DNA from: UBA2589 sp965223235
GTDB taxonomy: Bacteria > Gemmatimonadota > Gemmatimonadetes > Longimicrobiales > Gaopeijiaceae
DNA: 64,000 bases
Assembly (NCBI GenBank): GCA_965223235.1
Contig: CBDCVV010000017.1
Span: 151,269 to 215,268, forward strand
Reading direction: 5' to 3'
This document shows, piece by piece, positions 45,417 through 54,408 of the stretch (the first letter of the stretch is position 1; each line of letters begins with the position of its first letter). The notes beneath the pieces are model-generated. The model searched no databases. It was not told the origin of the DNA and saw only the letters and a program-made list of their open reading frames with translations. Position numbers and translations under genes: made by a program.

Positions 45417-45611
45417 ATGGCCATTTATCGTACGCTCTATTACACGGACGTGAGCGTAGGCGTCGGCGGACGTGTGACGATCCCACAAGACATGCGCGAA
45501 GACCTCGGCATCGACGAGGGCGACTCGCTCACGGTCCGAGTGGAAGAGAATCCCAAAGGCGGACGCCAGATGGTGATATGGCGTGCCGAACCACCTTCGG
45601 AAGACGAGTAG
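45417..45611 (+). CDS. AbrB/SpoVT-fold DNA-binding protein
   Basis: The protein has 64 residues with the swapped-hairpin AbrB pattern VGVGGRVTIPQDMREDLGIDEGDSL. Such proteins are transcription regulators or antitoxins (MazE/VapB type). GGAG lies about 6 nt before the ATG. No toxin gene is adjacent: upstream is a divergent ABC gene and downstream a convergent acyl-CoA reductase gene 12 nt away. A stand-alone regulator is more likely. Confidence 0.8.
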   Translation: MAIYRTLYYTDVSVGVGGRVTIPQDMREDLGIDEGDSLTVRVEENPKGGRQMVIWRAEPPSEDE

Positions 45612-45623
45612 ACGAGCCAGGCC

Positions 45624-46925
45624 CTAGAGTTCTCGCAACTCTGCCCATCGAACAAGTTCGCGCAGTGGGCCCTGTCCGTCATGCAACCACGCGGCGGGTG
45701 GGAAGGACATCTCGCGCACCGGCACGATCCGAGACGCTCCTAACCGACCGAGCTGACGGGCGCGGGTAGCGGTATCCGGACCTTCTCCGGCCATCCCAAT
45801 CGTTTGTAGATGCGGGCCTAACGGGGACAACACCTCCATCAGCTCGCCCCACTTGGCGAAGGTATGTACGCGCACCGCTCTCCGGAGGGTCGAGGGCACT
45901 TCACGAGCAGCGGGTTCGAAGATGACGGTCCATGGCGATTCGGCCCCGCCGTGACGAACCCACCCGTCTCCCGTCGCCTCCCGCATCTCGGCAACGCCTC
46001 TGAGCTGGTGGACGTGGGGAGCCTGGCGGAGGGAGAGCGGAGCGGGGGGAAGCTCGACGTCGAGTGCCGCCATCGCATCCGCTAGCATCGCTGTCCAATC
46101 GCTCGGACTCACCTCCCCGCCCTCCTCAACGTAGACTCGATGAGGGCACACACATCCCCTCTGCTCGAACATGGCCGCGGCGCGGGCGGTATCTCGCGCG
46201 AGAGCAGCCGCATGGGATTCATCCGATAGTGCCCCGGCCCCGATGACCACGATTGCTTCTCGATGGTGATACCCGATCACGCGGGCGGTCGGAGACGCCG
46301 CATCCCTCACGGCCCGTACCGTCGAATCCCCTCCGTACACCACGACCACGTCTGCTCTTCCCACTGCACCTTGCATCGCTCGAAGGTCCGATCCGGGCCA
46401 ATACGTCACCGCGCAGCAGGTCGCCAGCTCCTCATCGGCTTCGGCGATCCCTCGGTGGAAGAGCGCTGGAAGTAGACGGTCGCCCGCGCCGGGCTTCAAC
46501 AACGTCGGGCTCTTCACCAAAAGCGACCGCACTAGAGCGTTCACGGAGACACCAGGGACGCTACCGGCAACGACCTGCACGGTGAGCTCACCGCCGAACG
46601 CCGTCACGTAGCGACCACCTTCCAACGTCCACTCGTCGAGGCACGAGGGATCGGTAAACTCGGACTCCAACAGCTCGCTCAGCCGATCCGGCAACCAGTC
46701 GCGGGCCATGCCATCGAGAACAGCCTCGGCCATGCGCCTGCTCAGCTCAGCTTCGGCCGGTAACCCTTGTAGGGCTGCACGTCGTAGGGGATCCCCGGAG
46801 GTCAAGAAGCGCTCGCCCACCCCTCCGAGAACCTCCGCGATTCGCTCCACCGAGCGAGCGCGCAGAAGCTCGCTCCGACCTCGAAGACGAGTAGCAATCG
46901 TCTCGGGTGCGCCGTCCTTAGGCAC
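45624..46925 (-). CDS. luxC: LuxC-like acyl-CoA reductase
   Basis: The protein has 433 residues of the LuxC family, related to aldehyde dehydrogenases: a nucleotide-binding region with VVAGSVPGVSVNALVRSLL and LLKPGAGD, then the active-site Cys region MFEQRGCVCPHRVYVEE. LuxC reduces an activated fatty acyl group to aldehyde with NADPH. The start is GTG 46925, overlapping the luxE-like stop by 8 nt. No luciferase genes (luxAB) or luxD thioesterase are present. Confidence 0.85.
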   Translation of the reverse strand: MPKDGAPETIATRLRGRSELLRARSVERIAEVLGGVGERFLTSGDPLRRAALQGLPAEAELSRRMAEAVLDGMARDWLPDRLSELLESEFTDPSCLDEWTLEGGRYVTAFGGELTVQVVAGSVPGVSVNALVRSLLVKSPTLLKPGAGDRLLPALFHRGIAEADEELATCCAVTYWPGSDLRAMQGAVGRADVVVVYGGDSTVRAVRDAASPTARVIGYHHREAIVVIGAGALSDESHAAALARDTARAAAMFEQRGCVCPHRVYVEEGGEVSPSDWTAMLADAMAALDVELPPAPLSLRQAPHVHQLRGVAEMREATGDGWVRHGGAESPWTVIFEPAAREVPSTLRRAVRVHTFAKWGELMEVLSPLGPHLQTIGMAGEGPDTATRARQLGRLGASRIVPVREMSFPPAAWLHDGQGPLRELVRWAELREL

Positions 46926-48057
46926 GATCCCTCGCTACGGTCATGAGTTCGTCCATGGCACGCGAGCACCCGCGAGGCTCGGCCCCCACCTCTCGCCCGC
47001 GGAGCTTCACACGTCCTCCCCGCACCGAGCCAATGTCCTGGGTGATGATGTGAGACACAGACCCGAGGTTCGCGAGGTCGAAGAAACTCAGTACTCCGTC
47101 TTCTCCCTCCGGCAGTGGATCGAGAGTGACGGGATCGAGCGCCCGCACTCGAAGCCACGGCGGTCCCACGAAGACACCCTCTCCTTCTGATCCTTCGGTG
47201 AGGACTGGTTCCCATAGCTGGCTCAAGAGCTCAGTCATGCCGTACTCACCTACGATCCGCTCGGGAGGTACGCCGGTGACGCGATGGAGCTCGGCTTTCA
47301 GGTCGGCTCGCGACAAGGTTCGATCGAGTCCCTTGGAGCCACCCGTGTCCATAATTCGGCTTCTCTCGGGGAGGCCAGCAATCGCGTCGACTTCGCCCTC
47401 CAGTGCGTGAGCCAACGACAGAGTCGTCCCCAGCACTAGCAGCGATCGGCCACGCTCTATCAGCTCGCGCGCGCACCGTAGGCCGGTCTCATCCCAGCTC
47501 CCGTCCCCTCGTACCAACCAAGCCGTGGTCCGTGCCTCACTAGCCACGACCTCCCCGACCATGAAGCTCAGGGACGATGTGGGCGCCACCTCAGGGCGAG
47601 GCACGAGCGCGATGGCGTCGAGGCTCCGTGAATCGGGCATGAGCGCCAGGCGCGCAGGCTGTATGAGCGATGCCCGATAAAGGTCCAACCGAGGCACCGG
47701 ATGTCGTCCTCGGGATCCCAGGCCGGATGTAGTTCCACTCGTATAGAACACGGCTTCTGGGTTACCAACTACCGAAGCCAAGTCGAAGTGCTTGAACGCA
47801 GTCGCGGGGACAGCCGGTATGTCACCCCACTCGGAAACCGAGCTCGGGTCTACCCCGCGCAGATCACACAAGCGTCGGTACGCCGTTGGCGCCCCGTGTT
47901 GATGTTCGAACACCCGAAGGGCGAAGTCGTCGAAGTCAGCGTATGACCATGGACGTTCGGGCCAGGCCCGGAAGCGAGTCGACAACTCCGCCACCAATCC
48001 CCCGAAGGAAGCCATTCTGGCTTCGTCTCGACTCGAACTCCTCGGTGTCATCGACAT
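46918..48057 (-). CDS. luxE: LuxE-like acyl-protein synthetase
   Basis: The protein has 379 residues from ATG 48057 (a second ATG lies 2 codons later). It is related to adenylate-forming enzymes: FYTSGTTSGLGSRG is the phosphate loop, VGEYGMTELLSQLW the A5-type motif and VFVGPPWLRVRALD a later core. LuxE activates a fatty acid as acyl-AMP and passes it to itself or LuxC. Together with luxC it forms a fatty-acid reductase, probably supplying an aldehyde for lipid or secondary metabolism in this organism. Confidence 0.83.
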   Translation of the reverse strand: MSMTPRSSSRDEARMASFGGLVAELSTRFRAWPERPWSYADFDDFALRVFEHQHGAPTAYRRLCDLRGVDPSSVSEWGDIPAVPATAFKHFDLASVVGNPEAVFYTSGTTSGLGSRGRHPVPRLDLYRASLIQPARLALMPDSRSLDAIALVPRPEVAPTSSLSFMVGEVVASEARTTAWLVRGDGSWDETGLRCARELIERGRSLLVLGTTLSLAHALEGEVDAIAGLPERSRIMDTGGSKGLDRTLSRADLKAELHRVTGVPPERIVGEYGMTELLSQLWEPVLTEGSEGEGVFVGPPWLRVRALDPVTLDPLPEGEDGVLSFFDLANLGSVSHIITQDIGSVRGGRVKLRGREVGAEPRGCSRAMDELMTVARDRA

Positions 48058-48216
48058 CCCGTATGCTAGCCACCCACCGGCGCAGAGACGATCCTTCGGG
48101 CCAATACGAGCGCTCAACAAACGTGAGTGTGGGGCGCTTATCACGCCGGACATCTAACATCAGCGCCTTCCCAGGTGTCTTGCTGTATGGTCAACCACCC
48201 GCTCGGAGTTCCACGC

Positions 48217-50598
48217 ATGACCCGCTCGTTCGCCGCTGGGGTCCTCTCATTTTTTCTCTTGGCCCCATTCGCGCTTAGTGCGCAGCAAGCCGGCTCCGAG
48301 CCTTCCAACGCTCGACCGGGTGAAACGGCGCTGACGCTCGAAGCGCATCGGGTGGCGACGGACCTCCAGATCGATCTGGACGGACGAGTGGAGGAAGCGA
48401 TCTGGAGCTCCGCCACTCCGATCACTGACTTCACCCAGCAAGAGCCGGTCGAGGGGGGCGAACCCTCCGAACGCACCGAGATCCGGGTCGTCTACGACGA
48501 GAACAATCTCTACATCGGTGTCGTGATCTACGATGACCCGGCAGGCATTCTCGCCTTTCAGCGCGAAAGGGACGCCCCGCTGAGCACCGATGACCGCTTC
48601 ATGTGGATTCTCGACACCTTCCTCGACGGCCGCACCGGCTACTTCTTCGAGATCAACGCCGCCGGTCTCATGGGCGACGGTGTGATCACAGGAGGTGGGG
48701 GAGGGCGCGGCGGTGGCGGCTTCGGTGGCGGAGGAGCCAACAAGGCGTGGGACGGGATCTGGGAGGCTCGCACATACATCCGACCCGACGGATGGTCGGC
48801 CGAGATTCAGATCCCCTTCCGGACGTTGAACTTCAATCCGGATCAAACGGAGTGGGGCATCAACTTCCAGCGCACGATCCGTCGCAGGAACGAGGAGATC
48901 CTTTGGCGGGGTTGGCGCCGTAGCGAAGGCCTCCGCAATCCGGTCTTCGCGGGTCGCATGTCGGGCTTGACCGGCATGTCCCAGGGGCTGGGGCTGGAGG
49001 CCGTCCCTTCGGCCATCGCGAACTACCGAAATGTCCCCTCCAACACAGACCCCACGACGTACCCCAGCGACCTTAGCCTGGACATCAACTACAGCGTGAC
49101 GTCCAGTCTACGCGCATCGGCGAGCATCAATACCGACTTCGCGGAGGTCGAAAGCGATCAACGGCGGGTCAACCTCACCAGGTTCCCGCTCCGGTTCCCG
49201 GAACGAAGAGACTTCTTCCTCGAGGGGTCGGGAGTGTTCTCCTTCGCGCCCCGAAGTGGTCCGTCTCCGTTCTACTCACGCAACATCGGCCTCAACGGAG
49301 GAGAACAAGTTCCGATCACGTACGGGACACGGCTGACGGGGCAGGCCGGGGCTTTCGAGTTGGGCTTCTATCAGATCGGGACTGCGAATCACGACTACTT
49401 CAGCGAGTTCGCCCAGGCAGATCTGAATGTCCCGCGCGAGAGCTTCACGGTAGCCCGCATCAAACGAAAGCTGTGGGAGCAGTCTGCCATCGGCGCCATC
49501 TATACGCGCCGGGGTACCGCCTCAGATCCTTCCGGCTTTGCCCCGATCGACCAGCACACTGCTGGCATGGATCTCGACTTCAAGACGAGGAATTTCCTGG
49601 GCTCGAAGAACCTCGAGATGGAAGCGTTCCTCGTCTGGAACTCGAACCCTCTTGGCTCGGACGAGACGGAGTACCAGGAGCTCGCCTTCTCCGAGCTTTC
49701 TTCGCACGGGATCCGTTTCAACTATCCGAACGACATCTGGACCGCGCACATCTCCTATAGACAGTTCGGGGACTGGTATCGCCCTGCCGTCGGTTTCGTC
49801 ACGCGAAACGACTTTCGTCGGATCGAACCCCGTATCGGTTGGGCCCCACGAATGAACGACATCTCGTGGCTGCGACGTCTCGACTTCTCGGTGCAGTTCC
49901 GCGAACAGATCAGCCTGGATGAAGCGTTCCCGGGGCTGGATGCCAAGATACTTCCGGGTGGAGGCGGCACGGAGGAACGGCAGTGGCAGTTCAACGTCCT
50001 CGGCGTCGACTTCGAGAGCGGGGACGGCTTCGACTTCAACGTGACGAACACATACGAGTATCTCGACCGAGAGTTCTCACCCAGCGAAGGCGTCACGATC
50101 ACCCCCGGCGACTACACGATCAACGAGTACCGTCTCTCTGGGCGGACGGCCGGGCGTCGGCGCATCTCGCTATTCGGAGGTGCCACGGTCGGCGGATTCT
50201 GGAATGGCGACCGCATTCAGTGGGGAGGACGGGTTTCTTTCCGCCCCAACCCCGGTGTCACGCTCTCGACGAACTTCCAACGGAACGACGTCGACATGCC
50301 CGACGACGCTGCATGTGGGACGTGCGAATTCACTGCGTCTCTTTACGAGGTCGAGACGGACTGGAATCCGTCGCCGTGGGTCGCGCTCACCGGACAACTC
50401 CAGTACGACGACGTCTCGGAGATCGTCGGTCTGTTCACCCGACTGCGGTGGATCGTAAAGCCCGGGAATGACGTGTACCTCGTCTTCTCCCAGAACTGGC
50501 GTCGGGAGCTCATCGACCCGTTGGATCCAGACAACTACCTGTACAACACCTTGTCCCGCGGCGCGTCCGTCAAGGTGAACTACACGTACAGGTTCTAG
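48217..50598 (+). CDS. DUF5916 outer-membrane protein with N-terminal CBM9-like domain
   Basis: The protein has 793 residues from ATG 48217, with GGAG 8 nt upstream and a signal peptide (SFFLLAPFALSA). Residues 30-240 are a CBM9/DOMON-like beta-sandwich (QIDLDGRVEEAIWSSATPI, VVYDENNLYIGVVIYD). A Gly-rich linker lies near 150-175. The remainder is the DUF5916 barrel with RRDFFLEGSGVFSFAPRSG, ending in a C-terminal aromatic strand (KVNYTYRF). The family is frequent in Gemmatimonadota, Acidobacteriota and Bacteroidota; its role is unknown, and ligand binding at the cell surface is likely. Confidence 0.85.
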   Translation: MTRSFAAGVLSFFLLAPFALSAQQAGSEPSNARPGETALTLEAHRVATDLQIDLDGRVEEAIWSSATPITDFTQQEPVEGGEPSERTEIRVVYDENNLYIGVVIYDDPAGILAFQRERDAPLSTDDRFMWILDTFLDGRTGYFFEINAAGLMGDGVITGGGGGRGGGGFGGGGANKAWDGIWEARTYIRPDGWSAEIQIPFRTLNFNPDQTEWGINFQRTIRRRNEEILWRGWRRSEGLRNPVFAGRMSGLTGMSQGLGLEAVPSAIANYRNVPSNTDPTTYPSDLSLDINYSVTSSLRASASINTDFAEVESDQRRVNLTRFPLRFPERRDFFLEGSGVFSFAPRSGPSPFYSRNIGLNGGEQVPITYGTRLTGQAGAFELGFYQIGTANHDYFSEFAQADLNVPRESFTVARIKRKLWEQSAIGAIYTRRGTASDPSGFAPIDQHTAGMDLDFKTRNFLGSKNLEMEAFLVWNSNPLGSDETEYQELAFSELSSHGIRFNYPNDIWTAHISYRQFGDWYRPAVGFVTRNDFRRIEPRIGWAPRMNDISWLRRLDFSVQFREQISLDEAFPGLDAKILPGGGGTEERQWQFNVLGVDFESGDGFDFNVTNTYEYLDREFSPSEGVTITPGDYTINEYRLSGRTAGRRRISLFGGATVGGFWNGDRIQWGGRVSFRPNPGVTLSTNFQRNDVDMPDDAACGTCEFTASLYEVETDWNPSPWVALTGQLQYDDVSEIVGLFTRLRWIVKPGNDVYLVFSQNWRRELIDPLDPDNYLYNTLSRGASVKVNYTYRF

Positions 50599-50611
50599 TC
50601 ACACACCCGCA

Positions 50612-52297
50612 CTAAGGCGCCACGCCTCCCGCGCCCTTCACGCCCCGACCGCCGAGGCTCCCGGTGTGTTCGCCGTCGCGGAGTGTATGAACCCCATTCA
50701 CGAACACGTGCTCGATGCCAACCGGGTATTGGTGGGGATCGTCGAAAGACGCCCGATCAGAAATCGTATCGGGGTCGAACAAGACGAGGTCGGCGTAGGC
50801 GCCCACCTCGACCGTCCCACGGCCCTCGAGTTGCAGCTTCGCGGCAGGCATCGCAGTGACCTTGTGGACCGCCTGCTCCAAAGAGAGCGCTCCCACGTCA
50901 CGCACATAGTGGCCTAAGAGCCGAGGGAAAGATCCGTAGCCTCTGGGGTGAGGGGCTCCCGTTGAGAGCGGTCCGTACGGCGCGTACGCTCCCCCGTCGG
51001 AACAGAGCATACCGAGGGGATGGGCTAGGATCTTCGCCGTGTTCTCTTCACCCATCCCGTGTCCGATCATACCGACGCTGCCGCCGTTCGCCTCGAGTAG
51101 TTGAAGCGTCAACTCGTACGGCTCCACCCCGCGTTCCGCGGCGAGGTCACCGAGGCGTCTCCCCCTCGCCCACGCAGTACCCTCGTTGGTGCTCGAGATC
51201 TGAACAGAATTCCAATCTCCCAAGAGGGCGACCTTGTCGCGGCAAGCCTTCTCGAGTCGACCTGAGGTCTCTGCGGCTCTCAAGCGGTCGAGGAACGCGC
51301 CACTCCCCCCCGCACGAAGTTCGGCCGGGAACAAATTCGACAGGCCGGTAGCATACGCCGTGTACGGATACCGATCGAAGTGTACCCGCAGTCCCTCCTC
51401 GGAAGCCTGCTCGATAAGGCGAAGCGCCGCTTCAGCCTTCCAGTAGTTCCGCTGTCCTTGGGCCTTCAGATGGGAGACCTGTACCGGCACTCCCGCCAGC
51501 CGTCCGACATGGAGCGCCTCTTCGATCGCGGCGAGAAGTCGGTCATCTTCGTTCCGCATGTGGGAGGCATAGGGATACCCCGTGCCCCGGAGAACGCTGG
51601 CCAGTTCGACCAACTCCTCGGCGTTTGCAAAGCCGCTTGGCGTATACTCCAGCCCTGAGGAGAGTCCGATACAGCCTCGCCCAATCAGCTCCGCTAGAAT
51701 CGTCTTCATCTGATCGAGCTCGGCCTCTGTCGCCGGCCGGTCCACGTTGCCAACGACGTACCCGCGAAGAGCTCCATTCCCGACCATGGAGGCGACGCTG
51801 ACCGCAGGGCGCTCCCGGCTGATCCGCTCTACGAAGCCGGCCGGATCTCGGTAGTCGACCTCCACTCCCCGAGCACGGAAGCGATCGCGGGTCGCTTCGA
51901 ACGCCTCATCGGACCACGGACCGATCGATCCACCATCCTGCCCCACGACTTCCAGTGTAACGCCCTGACGGATTCTGCTCTCCGCCCGATTCTCGATTAG
52001 GAGGTTCGTGTCCGCGTGGCTATGGATGTCGATGAAGCCAGGGGCCAGGGCCAATCCGTTCGCCTCGATCTCTTCGGTGCCCGTGGGAAGACCGAGACCG
52101 ACTCCGGTTATCCGGTCACCAGTTATCGCCACATCCGCGAGAAGAGGCTCCCGGCCGCTCCCGTCGTACAAGGTGGCCCTACGGATGACGAGATCCGCTC
52201 GGGCCGAAGCGTGAGCATCGAGAGTGCGAAGCAGCCGCGGAGTCACCAATCCGGCCGACCCGACCGCAACCGTCGCCAAGAATCCCCGTCGTTTCAT
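50612..52297 (-). CDS. N-acyl-D-amino-acid deacylase family amidohydrolase
   Basis: The protein has 561 residues with a hydrophobic N-terminal export signal of the twin-arginine kind (KRRGFLATVAVGSAGLV). The amidohydrolase domain has GFIDIHSHADTNLL (metal-binding HxH), the D-aminoacylase pattern IGLSSGLEYTPSGFA, SHLKAQG, and a late metal Asp region GMLCSDGGAYA. It should hydrolyse N-acyl-D-amino acids or related dipeptides in the periplasm. It is convergent with the DUF5916 gene, 13 nt apart. Confidence 0.85.
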   Translation of the reverse strand: MKRRGFLATVAVGSAGLVTPRLLRTLDAHASARADLVIRRATLYDGSGREPLLADVAITGDRITGVGLGLPTGTEEIEANGLALAPGFIDIHSHADTNLLIENRAESRIRQGVTLEVVGQDGGSIGPWSDEAFEATRDRFRARGVEVDYRDPAGFVERISRERPAVSVASMVGNGALRGYVVGNVDRPATEAELDQMKTILAELIGRGCIGLSSGLEYTPSGFANAEELVELASVLRGTGYPYASHMRNEDDRLLAAIEEALHVGRLAGVPVQVSHLKAQGQRNYWKAEAALRLIEQASEEGLRVHFDRYPYTAYATGLSNLFPAELRAGGSGAFLDRLRAAETSGRLEKACRDKVALLGDWNSVQISSTNEGTAWARGRRLGDLAAERGVEPYELTLQLLEANGGSVGMIGHGMGEENTAKILAHPLGMLCSDGGAYAPYGPLSTGAPHPRGYGSFPRLLGHYVRDVGALSLEQAVHKVTAMPAAKLQLEGRGTVEVGAYADLVLFDPDTISDRASFDDPHQYPVGIEHVFVNGVHTLRDGEHTGSLGGRGVKGAGGVAP

Positions 52298-52322
52298 CGC
52301 ATCCCCACTAGTCGCTTGCCGT

Positions 52323-52580
52323 TCAACCCCGTCGAACCCTGCCAGGCTCCAGACCGCCAGAGTGGAGCACTTTGTCAGCGAGGCGAGCTCCCTCCTCTTC
52401 CGTAAAGTCTGTCACTTGTTGGAGAAGGACTCTGACTTCTTCATACTCGGCCGTGGGAAAATCGTCCCCTTCGGCGGTGGAGAGGGCTCCTTCGAGCGTG
52501 TCGAGCTCACGGAGTGACTTCTCGGCGGCCCGCTTCAGGCGCACCAAGGCCTTCCGCGCTTCTGATTCAGCTGAGATCAT
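52323..52580 (-). CDS. Small helical hypothetical protein, 85 residues
   Basis: I recognise no family. The protein is short and almost entirely helical with a charged coiled-coil-like pattern (ARKALVRLKRAAEKSLREL) and an acidic centre. It lies 25 nt upstream of the amidohydrolase gene on the same strand, so it is plausibly the first gene of a two-gene transcript. Confidence 0.5.
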   Translation of the reverse strand: MISAESEARKALVRLKRAAEKSLRELDTLEGALSTAEGDDFPTAEYEEVRVLLQQVTDFTEEEGARLADKVLHSGGLEPGRVRRG

Positions 52581-52671
52581 CCAGGCATTCTCGCCGCCCT
52601 AGCCCCGCCGCGGAAGTGGTTCCTCCGATTCGGGGTCGGGTCATCCACCGAGTCGGAGCCGTACGAGCTAC

Positions 52672-53664
52672 ATGAGCCAAGATTGGGATCTACTCATCGT
52701 CGGGGCCGGTCCGTGCGGGATCGCGGCTGGGGTCGCCGCGCAGAACGAAGGACTTTCGTGCGTCCTCTTCGACAAGGGGTGCATCACCAGCTCCATCATC
52801 GACTATCCGTACTACATGACCTTCTTCAGTACAGCGGTGATGCTCGAGGTTGGGGGGATCCCGTTCACGATTCCCGACTCGAAGCCAAGTCGTCGTGAAG
52901 CGTTGGCGTACTACCGCCGCGTCGTATCTACGACGGGCCTGGACGTGCGGCAGTACCAAGAGGTGGTGGATATCGAAAAGGCCGATGATGGATGGCGGGT
53001 CACGGTCGTTCGTCCGGACGGCGGGCGTGTCTCCCACTCCGCCTCTGCGGTCGTGATGGCAACGGGCGGGTTCCAAGGCCCGAACCTGCTCGAAGTCCCC
53101 GGAGAGGAACTCCAAAAGGTTCGTCACTACTACCAGGAGCCGTACCCCTACTTCGACCAAGATGTCCTCGTGGTCGGCGCTGGAAACTCCGCGGTCGAGG
53201 CGGCGTTGGAGATGTACCGCAACGGAGTCCGAGTAAGCCTTGTCCACTTCCTCGACAAGATCGATCGCGGCGTCAAACCGTGGGTCGTGCCCGACATCAC
53301 CAACCGACTCGAGCGCGGCGAGATACCCGTCTATTGGAACCATCGCGTCGCATCCGTCGAGGCCGGGTCGGTCGACCTGAGGTCCGAAGTCGATGGCGCC
53401 ATCACAACCATCAAGAACGACTTCGTAGTCGCGATGACAGGGTGGCGCTCGGATCACCGCATGTTGCGCACCTTGGGCGTCGAGATCGACGCCGAGTCGG
53501 GTATACCCTCACACGACCCCACCACCATGGAGACGAACGTGGCGGGACTCTACATTGCGGGTGTCATCGCCGCGGGGCACAACGCGAACAAGATCTTCAT
53601 CGAGAACGGCCGAGATCACGGTGGTCTGATCGTTCGCAACCATCGCTCCCGGGCCGGTCGCTAA
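52672..53664 (+). CDS. ypdA: YpdA/Bdr-type FAD-dependent disulfide reductase
   Basis: The protein has 330 residues. FAD-binding GAGPCG lies at residues 11-16, followed by LFDKGCITSSIIDYPYYMTFFST, the YpdA family signature; the NADPH site is VVGAGNSAVEAALEM, and a C-terminal FAD motif is GLYIAGVIAAGH. YpdA reduces bacillithiol disulfide in Firmicutes; in phyla without bacillithiol the thiol partner is unknown. It lies 87 nt upstream of the candidate selenoprotein peroxiredoxin on the same strand, suggesting a joint redox role. Confidence 0.85.
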   Translation: MSQDWDLLIVGAGPCGIAAGVAAQNEGLSCVLFDKGCITSSIIDYPYYMTFFSTAVMLEVGGIPFTIPDSKPSRREALAYYRRVVSTTGLDVRQYQEVVDIEKADDGWRVTVVRPDGGRVSHSASAVVMATGGFQGPNLLEVPGEELQKVRHYYQEPYPYFDQDVLVVGAGNSAVEAALEMYRNGVRVSLVHFLDKIDRGVKPWVVPDITNRLERGEIPVYWNHRVASVEAGSVDLRSEVDGAITTIKNDFVVAMTGWRSDHRMLRTLGVEIDAESGIPSHDPTTMETNVAGLYIAGVIAAGHNANKIFIENGRDHGGLIVRNHRSRAGR

Positions 53665-53751
53665 CCGAATCTGCTCACAGCCTGTCGGTGGGCGACGATC
53701 GTCGGTACCCTGGCGACGGAATGAACGGGTAGTACGGAGGAGAACGCCGTC

Positions 53752-54393
53752 ATGAAGCGACGCAACGTCGTGCTCGTGGTGGGGATGATGATGTGGGGAG
53801 GGTGCACAGCTCCGGAGGAAACGATGGAGCAAGCCGCCGAAATCGCAGCAGAACCAACGCTAGGCCCTGTGGATGGCCACGAACTGTCCCCCACAGACCT
53901 CGATCGAGTCCAGGTCGGAGAGCTGGCTCCGGACTTCACCCTGACCGCGCTAAACGGTCCTGCGGTGTCGTTGTCGGACTATCGGGGCGAGAAGAACGTC
54001 GTCCTGGTGTTCTACCGAGGGCATTGGTGACCATACTGTGCCGAGCAGCTCGGTGAGCTGCACGACCTACTTCCGACCGAACTCGCCTCAGCGACCGAGA
54101 TCGTCGCGCTGGCCTCCGATGACGTCGCTGACCTGCAGATGATGGTCGATCGGGTAGCTGACGAGAACGAGGGTCTCCAGTTGGACTACACCTTCCTCTC
54201 TGATCCCGGCGCCGCGGTCATCAATCGGTACGGGCTCTTCAATCAGGACGACCCCCGTGGACGGGCGATCCCCCACCCCACCACCTACGTCATCGACACC
54301 CTAGGCGTGGTTCGCTGGAAGATGACCGAGGTCAACTATCGGATCCGGCCCGAGAACGCCGACATCGTCGCCGCGTTGGAGGCGTTGGAATAG
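53752..54393 (+). CDS. Peroxiredoxin-like (AhpC/TSA-type) lipoprotein, probable selenoprotein with Sec at residue 93
   Basis: The reading frame has 213 codons plus stop, with a single in-frame TGA at 54028-54030. The protein has a signal with WGGC near residue 18 (probable lipoprotein), then VGELAPDFTLTALNG and NVVLVFYRGHW; the TGA is next, followed by PYCAEQL. Homologous peroxiredoxin-like proteins read GHWCPYC here, so TGA sits exactly at the first redox Cys (UxxC). The frame then continues intact (LSDPGAAVINRYGLF, PHPTTYVIDTLG) to TAG. A SECIS-like hairpin follows the TGA. It should reduce peroxides or disulfides at the membrane. GGAGGAG lies 8 nt before the ATG. The alternative is a nonsense-mutated gene; the hairpin and intact downstream frame speak against it. 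Confidence 0.8.
54042..54064 (+). promoter_or_regulatory. Candidate bacterial SECIS element
   Basis: A 7-bp stem GCAGCTC/GAGCTGC (54045-54051 and 54055-54061) closes a GGT loop at 54052-54054, with two more pairs beyond one mismatch. The loop begins 22 nt after the TGA, inside the range for bacterial SECIS elements, which need a short stem with a G at the start of a small apical loop (GGU in E. coli fdhF). It lies inside the coding region, as bacterial SECIS elements do. Confidence 0.72.
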
Positions 54394-54408
54394 CCTCGCG
54401 GCCGATTC

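Noticed and set aside
45624..48057. Bioluminescence operon
   Set aside because: Only luxC- and luxE-like genes are present; no luciferase subunits or luxD, and the pair is known from non-luminous bacteria.
52740..53457. Frame opposite ypdA on the minus strand, 255 codons
   Set aside because: Shadow of the ypdA gene, without recognisable domains or ribosome site.
53752..54030. Peroxiredoxin gene broken by a nonsense mutation (pseudogene)
   Set aside because: The TGA is exactly at the redox Cys position, the frame is intact afterwards, and a SECIS-like hairpin follows at the expected distance. Decay would be unlikely to give this combination.
54031..54393. Separate small gene starting at ATG 54139
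   Set aside because: It has no ribosome site and encodes only the C-terminal half of the peroxiredoxin fold; it continues the frame of the upstream part.
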